Below, piece by piece: positions 18,431 to 27,527 of a stretch of 64,000 nt of DNA. The stretch's first letter is position 1, and every line of letters begins with the position of its first letter. Under the pieces are notes generated by a model. It searched no databases. It worked only from the letters and a program-made list of their open reading frames with translations, and was not told the DNA's origin. The stretch spans positions 118,109 through 182,108 of the forward strand of contig NZ_MLYO01000010.1 of NCBI RefSeq assembly GCF_001866665.1. Reading direction: 5' to 3'. This DNA comes from Streptomyces monashensis. GTDB lineage: Bacteria; Actinomycetota; Actinomycetes; Streptomycetales; Streptomycetaceae. Position numbers and translations under genes: made by a program.

Positions 18431-19149
18431 TGGCCGCCGTTCGCGCCAGTGTGGCGAGGGCCCAGCTGACCCTGAAGGAACCCCCGGCGGCGGTGGGCGC
18501 CAAGCCCGGCGGGACGATCGCGCAGCTGAACCTCCAGTTCAATCCCAACAGCCTTCAGCTGCGCAAGAGCACCGAGTGGCGTCGTACCCCGTCCCGGATG
18601 GCCGGGGAGTCGGCGCTGCCGGAGTTCGTGGGCAGCGGGCCGCGCGAGCTGAGCCTGGAGGTCTTCCTCGACGCCACCTCGAAGCACGACAACTCGGTCG
18701 AGCAGGCGGTCGAGAAGCTGATGAAGGGGTGCGTGCCGACCCCGGCGAGCCTCGCGCGGAAGAAGCCGGCGAGTCCCTGGGTGCGGTTCGAGTGGGGTTC
18801 GGCCCGTACGACGTCGTTCGACGGGGTGCTGTCGAGCCTGTCGGTGACGTACTCGCTGTTCGACGTGGACGGCAAGCCGCTGCGCGCGACCTGCTCCCTG
18901 TCGATCGAGGAGGCGAGCGTCGACCCGCCGGGGCAGAACCCGACCTCCGGCGCGCGCACGGCCCGCAGCACGCACACCGTGGTGGCCGGGGACAGCCTGC
19001 CGCTGCTGGCGTGGCGGGAGTACGGCGACGCGACGGCCTGGCGGGTCATCGCGGAGGCGAACGGGATCGACGACCCGATGGCCCTCGTGCCCGGTGCCGA
19101 ACTGGTGGTGCCGGCGCTCGGGGACGTGGGCGGTGAGGAGGAACGGTGA
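18430..19149 (+). CDS. CIS LysM-domain baseplate protein (Afp7-like)
   Basis: 239 residues. The N-terminal domain (about 1-160) contains the family's AQLNLQFNPNSLQLRKSTEW and SLEVFLDATS segments. The C-terminus (about 180-232) is one LysM repeat (HTVVAGDSLPLLAWREYGD, then IAEANGIDDP). In Afp/PVC/T4-gp53-like proteins this joins the tube hub to the wedge; the LysM domain there works in particle architecture rather than free cell-wall lysis. ATG start overlaps the upstream stop, and its own stop overlaps the VgrG start. Confidence 0.93.
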   Translation: MAAVRASVARAQLTLKEPPAAVGAKPGGTIAQLNLQFNPNSLQLRKSTEWRRTPSRMAGESALPEFVGSGPRELSLEVFLDATSKHDNSVEQAVEKLMKGCVPTPASLARKKPASPWVRFEWGSARTTSFDGVLSSLSVTYSLFDVDGKPLRATCSLSIEEASVDPPGQNPTSGARTARSTHTVVAGDSLPLLAWREYGDATAWRVIAEANGIDDPMALVPGAELVVPALGDVGGEEER

Positions 19150-20969
19150 GCACACCCGAGGCGCGCGGCGGCCGGTCGTTCGCGGCGGACCCCGTCGTGG
19201 AGGCGCCCGGTGAGCTGCCGCGGATCTGGGCGGCGCAGCTGGTGAGCTGTGTCGTGGACGAGAACGTGGGCCTGCCGGACACCGCGGTGCTCACGTACCG
19301 CGATCCCGACCACGAGTTCCTGAGGTCGACCGGCATCACCCTCGGCACGCCGCTGCGGGTGTCGGTGGTGACGGTCTCCGGACAGGCGCGTGAGCGGCTG
19401 TTCAACGGCGAGGTCACGGCCGTGGAGATCGACCGGGACTCGACCGGGTCGTTCACCGTCGTGCGCGCCTATTCCGTCGCGCACCGGCTCCAGCGGGGCC
19501 GGAAGGTGGTGGCGTACCGGAACATGACGGCCGCCGCGATCGTCCGCAAGGTGGCCGCCGGGGCGGGGCTGCCGGTCGGGAAGGTCGAGGCCGCGCCGGT
19601 CACGTACAAGCAGCTGTCGCAGGCCAACGTCTCCGACTGGGACTTCCTCCAGTATCTGGCGGGCGAGAGCGGTGCGCAGGTGCGGGTGGACGACAAGGGC
19701 GTGCTGCAGTTCACCAAGCCCGAGAAGGCCTCCGGGGCGCCCGCGCCGTCGACGCCGGCCACGCAGAGTCCGATGGTGCTGGAGTACGGGCGCAATCTGC
19801 TGGCGCTGCGGGCCGCCCTGTCGGGCGCGGACGGGGCGTCGCAGGTCGAGGTGCGCGGCTGGGACGTGACCACGAAGACGGCGTTGGTGGCCCGGCAGCA
19901 GTCGGTGACCAGCGACACCGTACTGCCGGGCCTGGCACCGGCGCTGGGCGCCCGGTTCGGGAAGTCGGCGAAGCTGACGGTGACGGACACGCCGTACCGG
20001 ACGCAGGCCGAGACGACGGCCGTCGCGGGTGCGCTGGCCGCTCAGGTCGGTTCCGGTTTCGGCGAGGTGGAGGCCCTGGTCGAGGGCAGTCCGCGGTTGC
20101 GGGCGGGCGTTCCGGTGGCGCTCGGCAACGTGGGGCCGGCGTTCTCCGGCCGGTACACCGCGACGGCGGTGCAGCACAGTCTGGATCCGCACGGCGGCTA
20201 CCGGACGACGGTGTGGGTGAGCGCCAGTCCGGACCGGTCCCTGGCGGGTCTGGTGACCGGCGCGAACGCACCCGGGCGCGGCCCGCGCATGCCGGGGCTG
20301 GCGATCGGCGTGGTGACGGACGTGCGTGAGCCGGGCGATGCGCAGAGCGGCGGTGTCCGGCTCACGTTCCCCTGGCTGGACGACACGTACGTCACGGACT
20401 GGGTCCGTTCGGTGCAGTGGGGTGGCAAGGGCGGCGGGGGTGTGGTGAGCCCCGAGGTCAACGACGAGGTGCTGGTCGGTTTCGAACAGGGCCTGCTGGA
20501 CAGCCCGTACGTCATCGGCGGCCTCTACAACGGCGTGGACCGGCCCTCGAAGCACGACGTGCCGCTGATCGACGGGACCAGCGGCAAGGTCAACCGCCGT
20601 TCGGTGGTGTCGCGTTCGGGACACCGGCTCGAGCTGCTGGATCCTCCGACGGGGCCGTCCGGGGTGCGGCTGCGTACCGCGGACGAGCGGCTGGAGGTGC
20701 TCCTGGACGACCGCAACAACCGGCTGGAGCTGACGGTGTACGCGGCCGGCGGCCGACGGGCGCTGTCCTCGGTGGTGCTGGACGGCCAGGGCATCACGCT
20801 CGACGCGAAGACCGGCAAGGTCAGCGTGAAGGGCGGCACCGTGGAGATCGACGGCACCGACTCGGTCAAGGTCGGCGGCCGTTCGGTGACCGTCTCCGGG
20901 CAGACGGACCTCACGCTCGACGGCGGTCTGCTCGGCGTACTGAAAGCGGATCTCGTGCGTATCAACTGA
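19146..20969 (+). CDS. CIS VgrG-like spike/hub protein (Afp8-like)
   Basis: 607 residues from a GTG. Residues about 15-230 resemble the gp27-like hub (AAQLVSCVVDENVGLPDTAV, GQARERLFNGEVTAVE, the SDWDFLQYLAGESGAQVRVD segment). Residues about 385-470 are the OB-fold (GVRLTFPWLDDTYVTDWVR, then GDEVLVGFE-like NDEVLVGFEQG). The C-terminus is a gp5-like beta prism with repeated short strands. No C-terminal effector domain is fused; the protein ends after the prism. It carries the PAAR tip made by the next gene. Confidence 0.95.
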   Translation: MSTPEARGGRSFAADPVVEAPGELPRIWAAQLVSCVVDENVGLPDTAVLTYRDPDHEFLRSTGITLGTPLRVSVVTVSGQARERLFNGEVTAVEIDRDSTGSFTVVRAYSVAHRLQRGRKVVAYRNMTAAAIVRKVAAGAGLPVGKVEAAPVTYKQLSQANVSDWDFLQYLAGESGAQVRVDDKGVLQFTKPEKASGAPAPSTPATQSPMVLEYGRNLLALRAALSGADGASQVEVRGWDVTTKTALVARQQSVTSDTVLPGLAPALGARFGKSAKLTVTDTPYRTQAETTAVAGALAAQVGSGFGEVEALVEGSPRLRAGVPVALGNVGPAFSGRYTATAVQHSLDPHGGYRTTVWVSASPDRSLAGLVTGANAPGRGPRMPGLAIGVVTDVREPGDAQSGGVRLTFPWLDDTYVTDWVRSVQWGGKGGGGVVSPEVNDEVLVGFEQGLLDSPYVIGGLYNGVDRPSKHDVPLIDGTSGKVNRRSVVSRSGHRLELLDPPTGPSGVRLRTADERLEVLLDDRNNRLELTVYAAGGRRALSSVVLDGQGITLDAKTGKVSVKGGTVEIDGTDSVKVGGRSVTVSGQTDLTLDGGLLGVLKADLVRIN

Positions 20970-21045
20970 CGTTCATCATCGACAACCCACCCTGATTCCC
21001 CGGCCGTTGAGGCCATGAACCACTCTGGACTTCGAGGAGCCCGGC

Positions 21046-21363
21046 ATGCCCGCCGCAGCCCGTACCGGCGACCCCACCAGCCACGGGGGTGTGATCGCCA
21101 CCCCGCCGCCCGGCGCCGCCGCGGCGGTGGCGCGCGTGCTGATCGGCGGCAGACCCGCTGCCGTCGTGGGCAGTCTGCACACCTGTGTGGTACCCCCGCA
21201 CGCGGCTCTCGGCCCGGGCAACGTGATCACGCCCAGTCCGGCCGCGCTCGTCTCGGGTCCGGTGCTCATCGGCGGGTTGCCGGCGGCCCGGATGGGCGAT
21301 TCCACCACGTGTGGCGCGACCGTTCAGCTCGGCGCCCTGAACGTGCAGATCGGAGGGGTGTGA
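21046..21363 (+). CDS. CIS PAAR-domain spike tip protein (Afp10-like)
   Basis: 105 residues, all PAAR domain, with MPAAARTGDPTSHGGVI at the start, two Cys/His-bearing loops (GSLHTCVV and GDSTTCGATV) and repeated VLIGG strands. PAAR proteins sharpen the VgrG spike, with a metal ion held near the tip. No toxin extension is fused. A 76-bp gap precedes it, and the ATG follows a GAGGAGC element. The stop overlaps the next start (TGATG). Confidence 0.94.
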   Translation: MPAAARTGDPTSHGGVIATPPPGAAAAVARVLIGGRPAAVVGSLHTCVVPPHAALGPGNVITPSPAALVSGPVLIGGLPAARMGDSTTCGATVQLGALNVQIGGV

Positions 21364-21785
21364 TGAGCGAGCGGTTCATCGGCCGCGGCTGGGCGTTCCC
21401 GCTGCGGGTCGGGCCGACCGGCGGGATCGCCATGGTCGAGCGGGAGCGGGAGATCGAGGAGGCGATCCGGCTGGTCCTCGGGACCGCGCCCGGCGAGCGC
21501 CCGATGCGGCCGGAGTTCGGCTGCGGCATCCACGAGTACGTCTTCGCGCCCGGCGACGGCGCCACCGCCGGCCGGATCGCGCAGGAGGTGCGCGCGGCAC
21601 TGGAGCGGTGGGAGCCGCGGATCGCGGTGGACGACGTGGTCGTGGCCTTCGACGCGGTGGACGACGGAACCCTCTACATCGACGTGCGCTACACGGTGCG
21701 TTCCACCAACGACCGGCGCAACCTGGTGTTTCCCTTCTACACGATCCCCTCCGAGGAGGGGGCCGAGGAAGCGGTCGCGGACTGA
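21363..21785 (+). CDS. CIS baseplate wedge protein, gp25-like (Afp9-like)
   Basis: 140 residues in the gp25/lysozyme-like wedge family. The family core is present: GWAFPLRVGPTGGIAMVE, IEEAIRLVLGTAPGERPMRP and FGCGIHEYVF, which includes the EFGCGI-type motif that interacts with the sheath-initiating protein. It nucleates sheath polymerisation on the baseplate. ATG overlaps the PAAR stop by one base and its own stop touches the next ATG, so translation is coupled. Confidence 0.95.
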   Translation: MSERFIGRGWAFPLRVGPTGGIAMVEREREIEEAIRLVLGTAPGERPMRPEFGCGIHEYVFAPGDGATAGRIAQEVRAALERWEPRIAVDDVVVAFDAVDDGTLYIDVRYTVRSTNDRRNLVFPFYTIPSEEGAEEAVAD

Positions 21786-23746
21786 TGGCCCTGCCCTCCC
21801 CCAACCTGGACGACCGGCGGTTCCAGCAACTCGTCGACGAGGCGAAGCGGTACGTGCAGCAGCGCGCGCCGGAGTGGACCGACCACAACGTCTCCGATCC
21901 GGGTGTCACCCTGATCGAGACGTTCGCCTATATCGTCGACCAGTTGCTGTACCGGCTGAACCGGGTGCCGGACAAGAACTACACCGCGTTCCTGGACCTG
22001 TTGGGGATCCGGTTGTTCCCGCCGGCGGCGGCGAGCGCCGAGGTCGACTTCTGGCTGTCGGCACCGCAGCCCGACGCGGTGACCCTGCAGGCCGGGACCG
22101 AGGTGACCACGGCGGACGGCGAGGCGGAGGAGCCCGTGGTGTTCGCGACCACAGACGAACTGCGCATCGTGCCGAGCGAGTTGAACCGCCTGGTGACCGC
22201 TCCGCGCACCGGTGAGCAGACCGACCGGACCCGGGAGCTGGGCGAGGGCCGCGACGTGCGGTGCTTCCAGCCCGCGCCCGAGCCGGGGGACGCGCTGCTG
22301 TTCGGGCTGCCCGCGGCCGTGCCGCGGTGCATCGTCGCCGTACGGCTGGACAGCCGGGTGGAGGGCGTCGGTGTCGACCCGCGTCAGCCGCCGCTGGTGT
22401 GGGAGGCGTGGGACGGCGCCCGCTGGCAGGTGTGCGAGACCGGCTCGGACACCACGGGCGGTCTGAACCGGCCCGGCGAGGTGATCGTGTACGTCCCGGC
22501 CGGGCACACCGCGTCGGTGATCGGCGGGACCCGCGCGGGCTGGCTGCGCTGCCGGGTCACCGAGGCGCAGCCGGGCCAGCCGTTCTACTCGGAGTCCCCG
22601 ACGGTGCGCGAGGCGTCGGTCTTCACGGTCGGCGGCACCAGCACCGTCGAGCACGCGGAGACGGTCACGGACGTGCCGCTCGGCACGTCGGAGGGGGTGC
22701 CGGGACAGACCTTCCGGCTCGGCCGGCCGCCGGTGCTGCTGGACGGCGAGCCCCCGGTGGTGGAGGTCTCCTCGGCCGACGGCTGGCTCCGCTGGGACGT
22801 CGTGGAGCACTTCGGCCGCTCCGGCCCCGCCGACCGGCATGTCCAGGTCGACGCGACCACCGGCCTGTTCACCTTCCCGCCCGCACTGCGCGAGCCGGAC
22901 GGGACGCTGCGGCTGTGCGGGGCGGTGCCGGAGAAGGGTACCCAGATCCGGGTGGCCCGCTATCGCACCGGCGGCGGCCCGGCAGGCAACGTGGCCCGGG
23001 GCGCGATCTCGGTGCTGCGCAGCTCCGTGCCGTACATCGCCCGGGTCGTCAACCGGGAGGCGGCGCGCGGCGGGGTGGACGGCGAGACCGTCGCCAATGC
23101 CAAGCTGCGGGCGCCGGACGCGCTGCGGATGCAGGAGCGGGCGGTGACGGCCGGGGACTACGAGATCATCGCCCGGCAGGCGGCGCCCTCGGTGCACCGG
23201 GTGCGCTGCCTGCCCGCAGCCGAAGGGGCGGGCGCCGTAAGGGTGTTGGTGGTGCCGGACGCGGTGGCCGACGACGGCGACCGGCTCCGCTTCGAGCAGC
23301 TGATCCCCTCGGAACAGGTGCTCGCCGCGATCACCGAGAGCCTGGACGAGCGGCGGCTGATCGGGACCCGGCTCGTGGTGGAGCCGCCGGTCTACCAGGG
23401 CATCACGGTCGTCGCCCGGCTCGTGGCGGCCCCCGAGGACACCGACCGGGTGCGGGACGCGGCCCTCGCCGCGCTGTTCCGCTACCTCAACCCGCTGCAC
23501 GGCGGACCGGACGGCACCGGCTGGCCGTTCGGACGGCCCGTGCAGTACGGCGAGATCTTCGGCCTGCTGCAACGCGCCACCGGGAACGCGCTGGTGGAGG
23601 AGATCCGGCTGTTCGCCGCCGACCCGATCACGGGCCGGCGGGGCACCCCGGCGGACCGTGTCGACGTGGCCGCGGGCGCGCTGGTGTTCTCGTACCAGCA
23701 CCAGGTCGTCGTCCAGCCGATGCAGCAGCCGGGAGGCCCGGCATGA
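21785..23746 (+). CDS. CIS baseplate protein J-like (Afp11-like)
   Basis: 653 residues. N-terminal LPSPNLDDRRFQQLVDEAKR and TDHNVSDPGVTLIETFAYIV are typical of gpJ/gp6-like putative baseplate assembly proteins, with the LYRLNRVPDKNYTAFLDLLG segment next. The C-terminal half has the KLRAPDALRMQERAVTAGDY motif, followed by the Phe/Leu-rich LDERRLIGTRL segment. These proteins form the triangular wedges that ring the hub and change shape at firing. Starts by overlapping the gp25-like stop, ends overlapping the next ATG. Confidence 0.95.
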   Translation: MALPSPNLDDRRFQQLVDEAKRYVQQRAPEWTDHNVSDPGVTLIETFAYIVDQLLYRLNRVPDKNYTAFLDLLGIRLFPPAAASAEVDFWLSAPQPDAVTLQAGTEVTTADGEAEEPVVFATTDELRIVPSELNRLVTAPRTGEQTDRTRELGEGRDVRCFQPAPEPGDALLFGLPAAVPRCIVAVRLDSRVEGVGVDPRQPPLVWEAWDGARWQVCETGSDTTGGLNRPGEVIVYVPAGHTASVIGGTRAGWLRCRVTEAQPGQPFYSESPTVREASVFTVGGTSTVEHAETVTDVPLGTSEGVPGQTFRLGRPPVLLDGEPPVVEVSSADGWLRWDVVEHFGRSGPADRHVQVDATTGLFTFPPALREPDGTLRLCGAVPEKGTQIRVARYRTGGGPAGNVARGAISVLRSSVPYIARVVNREAARGGVDGETVANAKLRAPDALRMQERAVTAGDYEIIARQAAPSVHRVRCLPAAEGAGAVRVLVVPDAVADDGDRLRFEQLIPSEQVLAAITESLDERRLIGTRLVVEPPVYQGITVVARLVAAPEDTDRVRDAALAALFRYLNPLHGGPDGTGWPFGRPVQYGEIFGLLQRATGNALVEEIRLFAADPITGRRGTPADRVDVAAGALVFSYQHQVVVQPMQQPGGPA

Positions 23747-24306
23747 GCCGCGCCGCCGTCCCCGGCCTGCCGAGCCGGCACCCGATCGGCGGGCTGCTGC
23801 CCGCGCTCTACGCCGACGACGACTTCGCCCAGCGGTTCACCGCCGGTCTGGACACCGTCCTCGCCCCGGTGTTCACGACCCTCGACAGCCTGCCCGCCTA
23901 CCTCGACCCGCGTGTCGCGCCGCTCGACTTCGTGGCCTGGCTGGCGTCGTGGGTGGGCGCCGCCGACGACCCGGAGTGGTCCGCGGAACTGCGCCGCGAG
24001 GCGGTGGTGCGCGCGATGGAGCTGCACCGCTGGCGCGGCACCCGGCGCGGCCTGGTGGAGCGGCTGCGGCTCACCCTCGGAGTGAACGCCGAGGTCAGCG
24101 GCGACGGCGCCGCGGTGTGGTCCCGTACGCCGGGCGCCGAGCCGCCGCCGGCGCCGGCCGCCGAGGTGCTGGTCCGGGTGTGGCCGGGCCGCGACCCGGA
24201 GGTGGACGAGGCCCGGGTCCGCGAGGCCGTCCGGGCCCTGTGCCCCGTGCACGTCTCCTGCCGGGTGGAGATCCTGCCCGGCCCGCCCGCCGACGAAGGG
24301 AGGTGA
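23743..24306 (+). CDS. CIS tail protein I-like baseplate protein (Afp12-like)
   Basis: 187 residues in the phage tail protein I family: HPIGGLLPALYADDDFAQRF, LDTVLAPVFTTLDSLPAYLD, then PLDFVAWLASWVG and RGTRRGLVERLRLTLGV. Partners with the J-like protein in the wedge. It is shorter than Afp12 (usually several hundred residues more), so the peripheral part that holds tail fibres is missing, in keeping with the absence of a fibre gene. Four-base overlap with the previous gene. Confidence 0.93.
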   Translation: MSRAAVPGLPSRHPIGGLLPALYADDDFAQRFTAGLDTVLAPVFTTLDSLPAYLDPRVAPLDFVAWLASWVGAADDPEWSAELRREAVVRAMELHRWRGTRRGLVERLRLTLGVNAEVSGDGAAVWSRTPGAEPPPAPAAEVLVRVWPGRDPEVDEARVREAVRALCPVHVSCRVEILPGPPADEGR

Positions 24307-24310
24307 CGCC

Positions 24311-25735
24311 GTGCGCGCCTGTCCCGTGTGCGGTGCGTCCAACGAGCCCGATGACGACTTCTGCTCCAACTGCGGTTCGTATCTGGGGTGGTCCGAGGAG
24401 GCCGCACCACAGGGCCCGTCCGAGTCCGGGTCCGCGTCCAGGCCGGAGCCAGGGTCCGCGTCCGCCCCGGCTCCGGCCGCCGCGCCTGAGTCCGCGGCAC
24501 CGCCCGCCCCGGCGCCCGCTCCGGCCTCCACGACCTCCACGCCCCCACCGGCCGCCGCGGCTTCAGCCGACGGGGAGCCTTCCACGTCGTCGGCCCGCCC
24601 GTTGTCGTCCCTGCGGTCCAGGCTGACGGGCCGGACCCGGCGGGAAGCGGAGCGCCCGGGCGGTGCGTCGCCCGAGGGCGCCTCGCCAGAGGTGGTCAAC
24701 CCGCCTCGCACGGGTGGGAGTTCGGCCGCCGACGCCGGAACCGGTGACGCGGAGCGCCCGGCTCGGGAGGCCGAAGGCCGTACGCCCCGTACGCCCGACG
24801 GCGGGGCAGGTGAGGCGGCAGGCACGGCAGCCGATGCCCCACCGTCCGCACCCGTAGCGTCCGCCCCGCCTGCGACGCCTGTTCCCGACGTTCCGCCGGT
24901 GCGCCCAGAGCCCACTCCCGCACCCGAGCCCGAGGCCGAGGCCGAGGCCGAGGCCGAGGCCGTCGGGCCCGTGGCGCCCGCGAAGCCGGTCGCGCCGCGG
25001 CCGGTCGTGCGGCCCGTGGCGGCGCAGGAGGAGGTGTCCGGGGTGCCGTGCCCGGTGTGCGGCACGCCCAATCCGCCCGGCCGCCGGTTCTGCCGCCGCT
25101 GCGCCAGTCCGCTGGATCCGGCGGCGCAGCGGGCTCCGCTGCCCTGGTGGCGGACGATCTGGCCGCTGCGGCGCCGGGTGCGGGCGGGCTCCGGGCGGTG
25201 GATCCGGTTCCTGGTGATCCTGGCCGTGGTCCTGGCGCTGTGCGTGGGCGGTCTCTTCCTGCTGCCCGCCGGGCGCGCCCTGTTCGAGGACACCCTGGAC
25301 AAGCTCAGCGGTGTCAAGGCCGTCAGCCCCGTGGCCGTGCACGCGAGCGCCGCGGAGCCCGGCCATCCGGCGAAGAGCACCACGGACGGGCTCAGCAACC
25401 GCTATTGGGCGGCGCCCGGAGCGGGCGCCTCGATCACGTACACCTTCGGCAGACCGTTCCGGATGGTGGACCTCATCATCACCAACGGTGCGTCGAAGGA
25501 GCCCGAGGAGTACGACCGCGAGGCGCGGGCGCTCCGGATGGACATGGAGGTCACGTCGGCGGACGGCTCGGTGCACCACAAGGAGATCGACCTCGCCGAC
25601 AAGGCCGGCGACACGACCGTCACGACCGGGATCGACGACGTCGTGAAGGTGCGGCTGACACTGGGCTCGGTCACGGGGCTCACCGGAAACCGTCATGTCG
25701 CCCTCGCCGAGGTCGAGTTCTTCCAGCGGAGCTGA
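24311..25735 (+). CDS. zinc-ribbon, single-pass membrane protein at the CIS 3' end (CisA-like)
   Basis: 474 residues from a GTG with a very strong GGGAGGTGA site. A first zinc ribbon (CPVCGASN...CSNCGSYLG, residues 4-24) is followed by about 200 disordered Pro/Ala/Glu-rich residues, a second ribbon (CPVCGTPNPPGRRFCRRCAS, about 246-265), a basic stretch, one membrane helix (about 297-320) and an outer beta-sandwich of discoidin-like (F5/8-type) appearance (about 335-474). Its position, one gene after the baseplate, and its topology resemble the Streptomyces membrane protein CisA, reported to dock the particle at the membrane; identity is inferred. A docking protein would make a fibre gene unnecessary. 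Confidence 0.83.
   Translation: MRACPVCGASNEPDDDFCSNCGSYLGWSEEAAPQGPSESGSASRPEPGSASAPAPAAAPESAAPPAPAPAPASTTSTPPPAAAASADGEPSTSSARPLSSLRSRLTGRTRREAERPGGASPEGASPEVVNPPRTGGSSAADAGTGDAERPAREAEGRTPRTPDGGAGEAAGTAADAPPSAPVASAPPATPVPDVPPVRPEPTPAPEPEAEAEAEAEAVGPVAPAKPVAPRPVVRPVAAQEEVSGVPCPVCGTPNPPGRRFCRRCASPLDPAAQRAPLPWWRTIWPLRRRVRAGSGRWIRFLVILAVVLALCVGGLFLLPAGRALFEDTLDKLSGVKAVSPVAVHASAAEPGHPAKSTTDGLSNRYWAAPGAGASITYTFGRPFRMVDLIITNGASKEPEEYDREARALRMDMEVTSADGSVHHKEIDLADKAGDTTVTTGIDDVVKVRLTLGSVTGLTGNRHVALAEVEFFQRS
24932..24961 (+). repeat. hexamer GAGGCC microsatellite encoding a Glu-Ala run
   Basis: Five tandem GAGGCC units in frame inside the disordered linker of the zinc-ribbon membrane protein. Slippage would change linker length without a frameshift. 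Confidence 0.8.
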
Positions 25736-25763
25736 TCCGTGCCGCCGTCCGGGGCCGTCGGGT

Positions 25764-26615
25764 TCAGCGGGGCGCGTCCATGCGCTGGGTGCCGATGACC
25801 GACAGCAGCCGGAGCGCCGCCTCGGCGGACGAGCCCGGGACGGCGGTGTAGATCACGACCTGCTGGTCCCGGTCGGTGAGGTCGAGCGCGTCGCAGTTGA
25901 CGGTGACCGGCCCGACGACCGGGTGCCGGAACGTCTTGCGCAGGGTGGGTGTCGGCGCCACGTCGTGGGACGCCCAGAGCACGGCGAACTCCTCGCTGCC
26001 GTCGAGGAGTTCGCGGATCAGCCCGGCCACCTCGGGGTCGTCCGGGTAGCGGGCGGCGGCGGTGCGCAGGCGCCGGGCCGCGTGCCGGGCGAAGGCGTCC
26101 GCGTCGGAGACGCCGTACAGCCGTCGCCCCTCGGGGCGCGGGCCGAGGAAGGCGCGGCGGGCCAGGTTGCGCTCGCGCCGGGGCAGGGCCGAGAAGTCCT
26201 CCATGAGGGCGGCCGCCAGGTCGTTCCAGGCGAGCACCTCCAGCAGGGCGGAGGTGACGAAGGCGGCGGAGTGCGGCAGCCGGTGCACCAGGTCGAGGAT
26301 GCTTCGCGGCACCTCGCGGGAGGGTCCGGGCGACCGGCCCGGCGGGGCGCCGGCGAGGAGGTGGAGGTGGTCGCGTTCGGCGTCGGTCAGGCGCAGGGCC
26401 CGGGCCAGCCCGCTCAGCACCTCGCTCGACGGGCGCGGGCCGCGGGCCTGTTCCAGCCGGGTGTAGTACTCGGTCGAGATGTACGCCAGCTGCGCCACCT
26501 CCTCGCGCCGCAGCCCCGGTGTGCGGCGGCGCGGCCCGGCGGGCAGGCCCACGTCGGCGGGGCCGATCCGCTCGCGCCGGCTGCGCAGGAAGGCCGCCAG
26601 TTCCGCTCTGTCCAC
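25764..26615 (-). CDS. MmyB-like helix-turn-helix regulator
   Basis: 283 residues from a GTG preceded by GGAGAG. Residues about 5-70 are an XRE helix-turn-helix (LRREEVAQLAYISTEYYTRL followed by EQARGPRPS), and the rest is the MmyB-like ligand domain, with VLAWNDLAAALM, the APTPTLRKTFRHPVVGPVTV segment and the conserved DQQVVIYTAVPG stretch near the C-terminus. Such regulators bind fatty-acyl-like ligands and usually control a divergent short-chain dehydrogenase gene, as here. An imperfect palindrome lies in the 87-bp divergent gap. Confidence 0.92.
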   Translation of the reverse strand: MDRAELAAFLRSRRERIGPADVGLPAGPRRRTPGLRREEVAQLAYISTEYYTRLEQARGPRPSSEVLSGLARALRLTDAERDHLHLLAGAPPGRSPGPSREVPRSILDLVHRLPHSAAFVTSALLEVLAWNDLAAALMEDFSALPRRERNLARRAFLGPRPEGRRLYGVSDADAFARHAARRLRTAAARYPDDPEVAGLIRELLDGSEEFAVLWASHDVAPTPTLRKTFRHPVVGPVTVNCDALDLTDRDQQVVIYTAVPGSSAEAALRLLSVIGTQRMDAPR

Positions 26616-26647
26616 CTCTCCAGTGTGCGCGGGTGCCGCGCGGCCGG

Positions 26648-26670
26648 TCCAGGTACTCCCGGTGCCTGGA
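26648..26670. promoter_or_regulatory. imperfect palindrome between regulator and SDR genes
   Basis: TCCAGGTAC and GTGCCTGGA match at 8 of 9 pairs around TCCCG. Its central place between divergent genes suggests the operator of the MmyB-like regulator for both directions. Confidence 0.5.
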
Positions 26671-26702
26671 TGAGCCCCGTGCCCGGGCGCAGGCTCGGCG
26701 CC

Positions 26703-27509
26703 ATGGAGAACAACACACACACCGACACCCCTGTCCCGACCACTGCGACTGCCGGCCTCCTGGCCCGCAAGGTCGCCTTCGTCACCGGTGCCGGGCGCGG
26801 GATCGGCGCCGCGGCGGCCCGGCTCTTCGCCCGGGAGGGGGCCCGGGTGATGCTGGCGGCCCGTACGGAGGAGCAGCTGAAGGCCGTGGCCGAGGAGGTC
26901 CGGGCGGCGGGCGGCACCGCGGACCACGTGGTGTGCGACCTGGCCGACGCGCGGAGCGTGCGGGCGGCGGTGGCCCGTACGGTCGAGGTGTACGGCCGGC
27001 TCGACGTCGCCTTCAACAACGGTGCGACGATCCAGCCGCCCGGCCCCATGGACGGGCTGCCGGAGGCCGACTTCGACCATGTCTGCACGGTGAACCTCAA
27101 GGGTGTCTGGCTGGCGATGGTCGCCGAGGTCGCCGCGATCCGTGCGACGGCGGGGACCGGCGCCATCGTCAACAACTCGTCGGTCGGCAGCCATCGGGCC
27201 AATCCCGAACTGCCCGCGTACGCCGCGATGAAGCGGGCGGTCAACAGCCTGACCGAGTCGGCCGCCGTGACGTACGGCCCGGAGGGGATCCGGGTCAACG
27301 CCGTCGCGCCGGGCGGCACGCTGACGGAGATGATCCGGGCCTGGGAGGAACGGTCCCCCGGTCTCCGGGACCGGCTCAGGGCCCGCACCCCGCTGGGCCG
27401 CGCGGCCGACCCCGGGGAGATCGCCGAGGCCGCCGCGTGGCTGCTGAGCGACCGTGCCTCCTACGTGAGCGGCGCGGTGCTGAAGGTCGACGGCGGCGCG
27501 GGGGCCTGA
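26703..27509 (+). CDS. short-chain dehydrogenase/reductase
   Basis: 268 residues. Cofactor motif TGAGRGIG (about 29-36), the NNGA motif after LDVAF, catalytic Ser in IVNNSSVGSH, and the YAAMK Tyr/Lys pair are all present; the C-terminus ends SGAVLKVDGGAGA. Classical SDRs are NAD(P)-dependent oxidoreductases of alcohols or ketones; the substrate is not predictable. The divergent MmyB-like regulator is its likely repressor. The start ATG is chosen at the beginning of a Thr-rich leader; the next in-frame region begins at ARKVAFVTG. Confidence 0.92.
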   Translation: MENNTHTDTPVPTTATAGLLARKVAFVTGAGRGIGAAAARLFAREGARVMLAARTEEQLKAVAEEVRAAGGTADHVVCDLADARSVRAAVARTVEVYGRLDVAFNNGATIQPPGPMDGLPEADFDHVCTVNLKGVWLAMVAEVAAIRATAGTGAIVNNSSVGSHRANPELPAYAAMKRAVNSLTESAAVTYGPEGIRVNAVAPGGTLTEMIRAWEERSPGLRDRLRARTPLGRAADPGEIAEAAAWLLSDRASYVSGAVLKVDGGAGA

Positions 27510-27527
27510 ACTCCCCGGGCGTTGCCG

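Noticed and set aside
19146..21363. Possible toxin domain fused to VgrG or PAAR
   Set aside because: Both proteins end right after their structural domains; no extra C-terminal domain is present.
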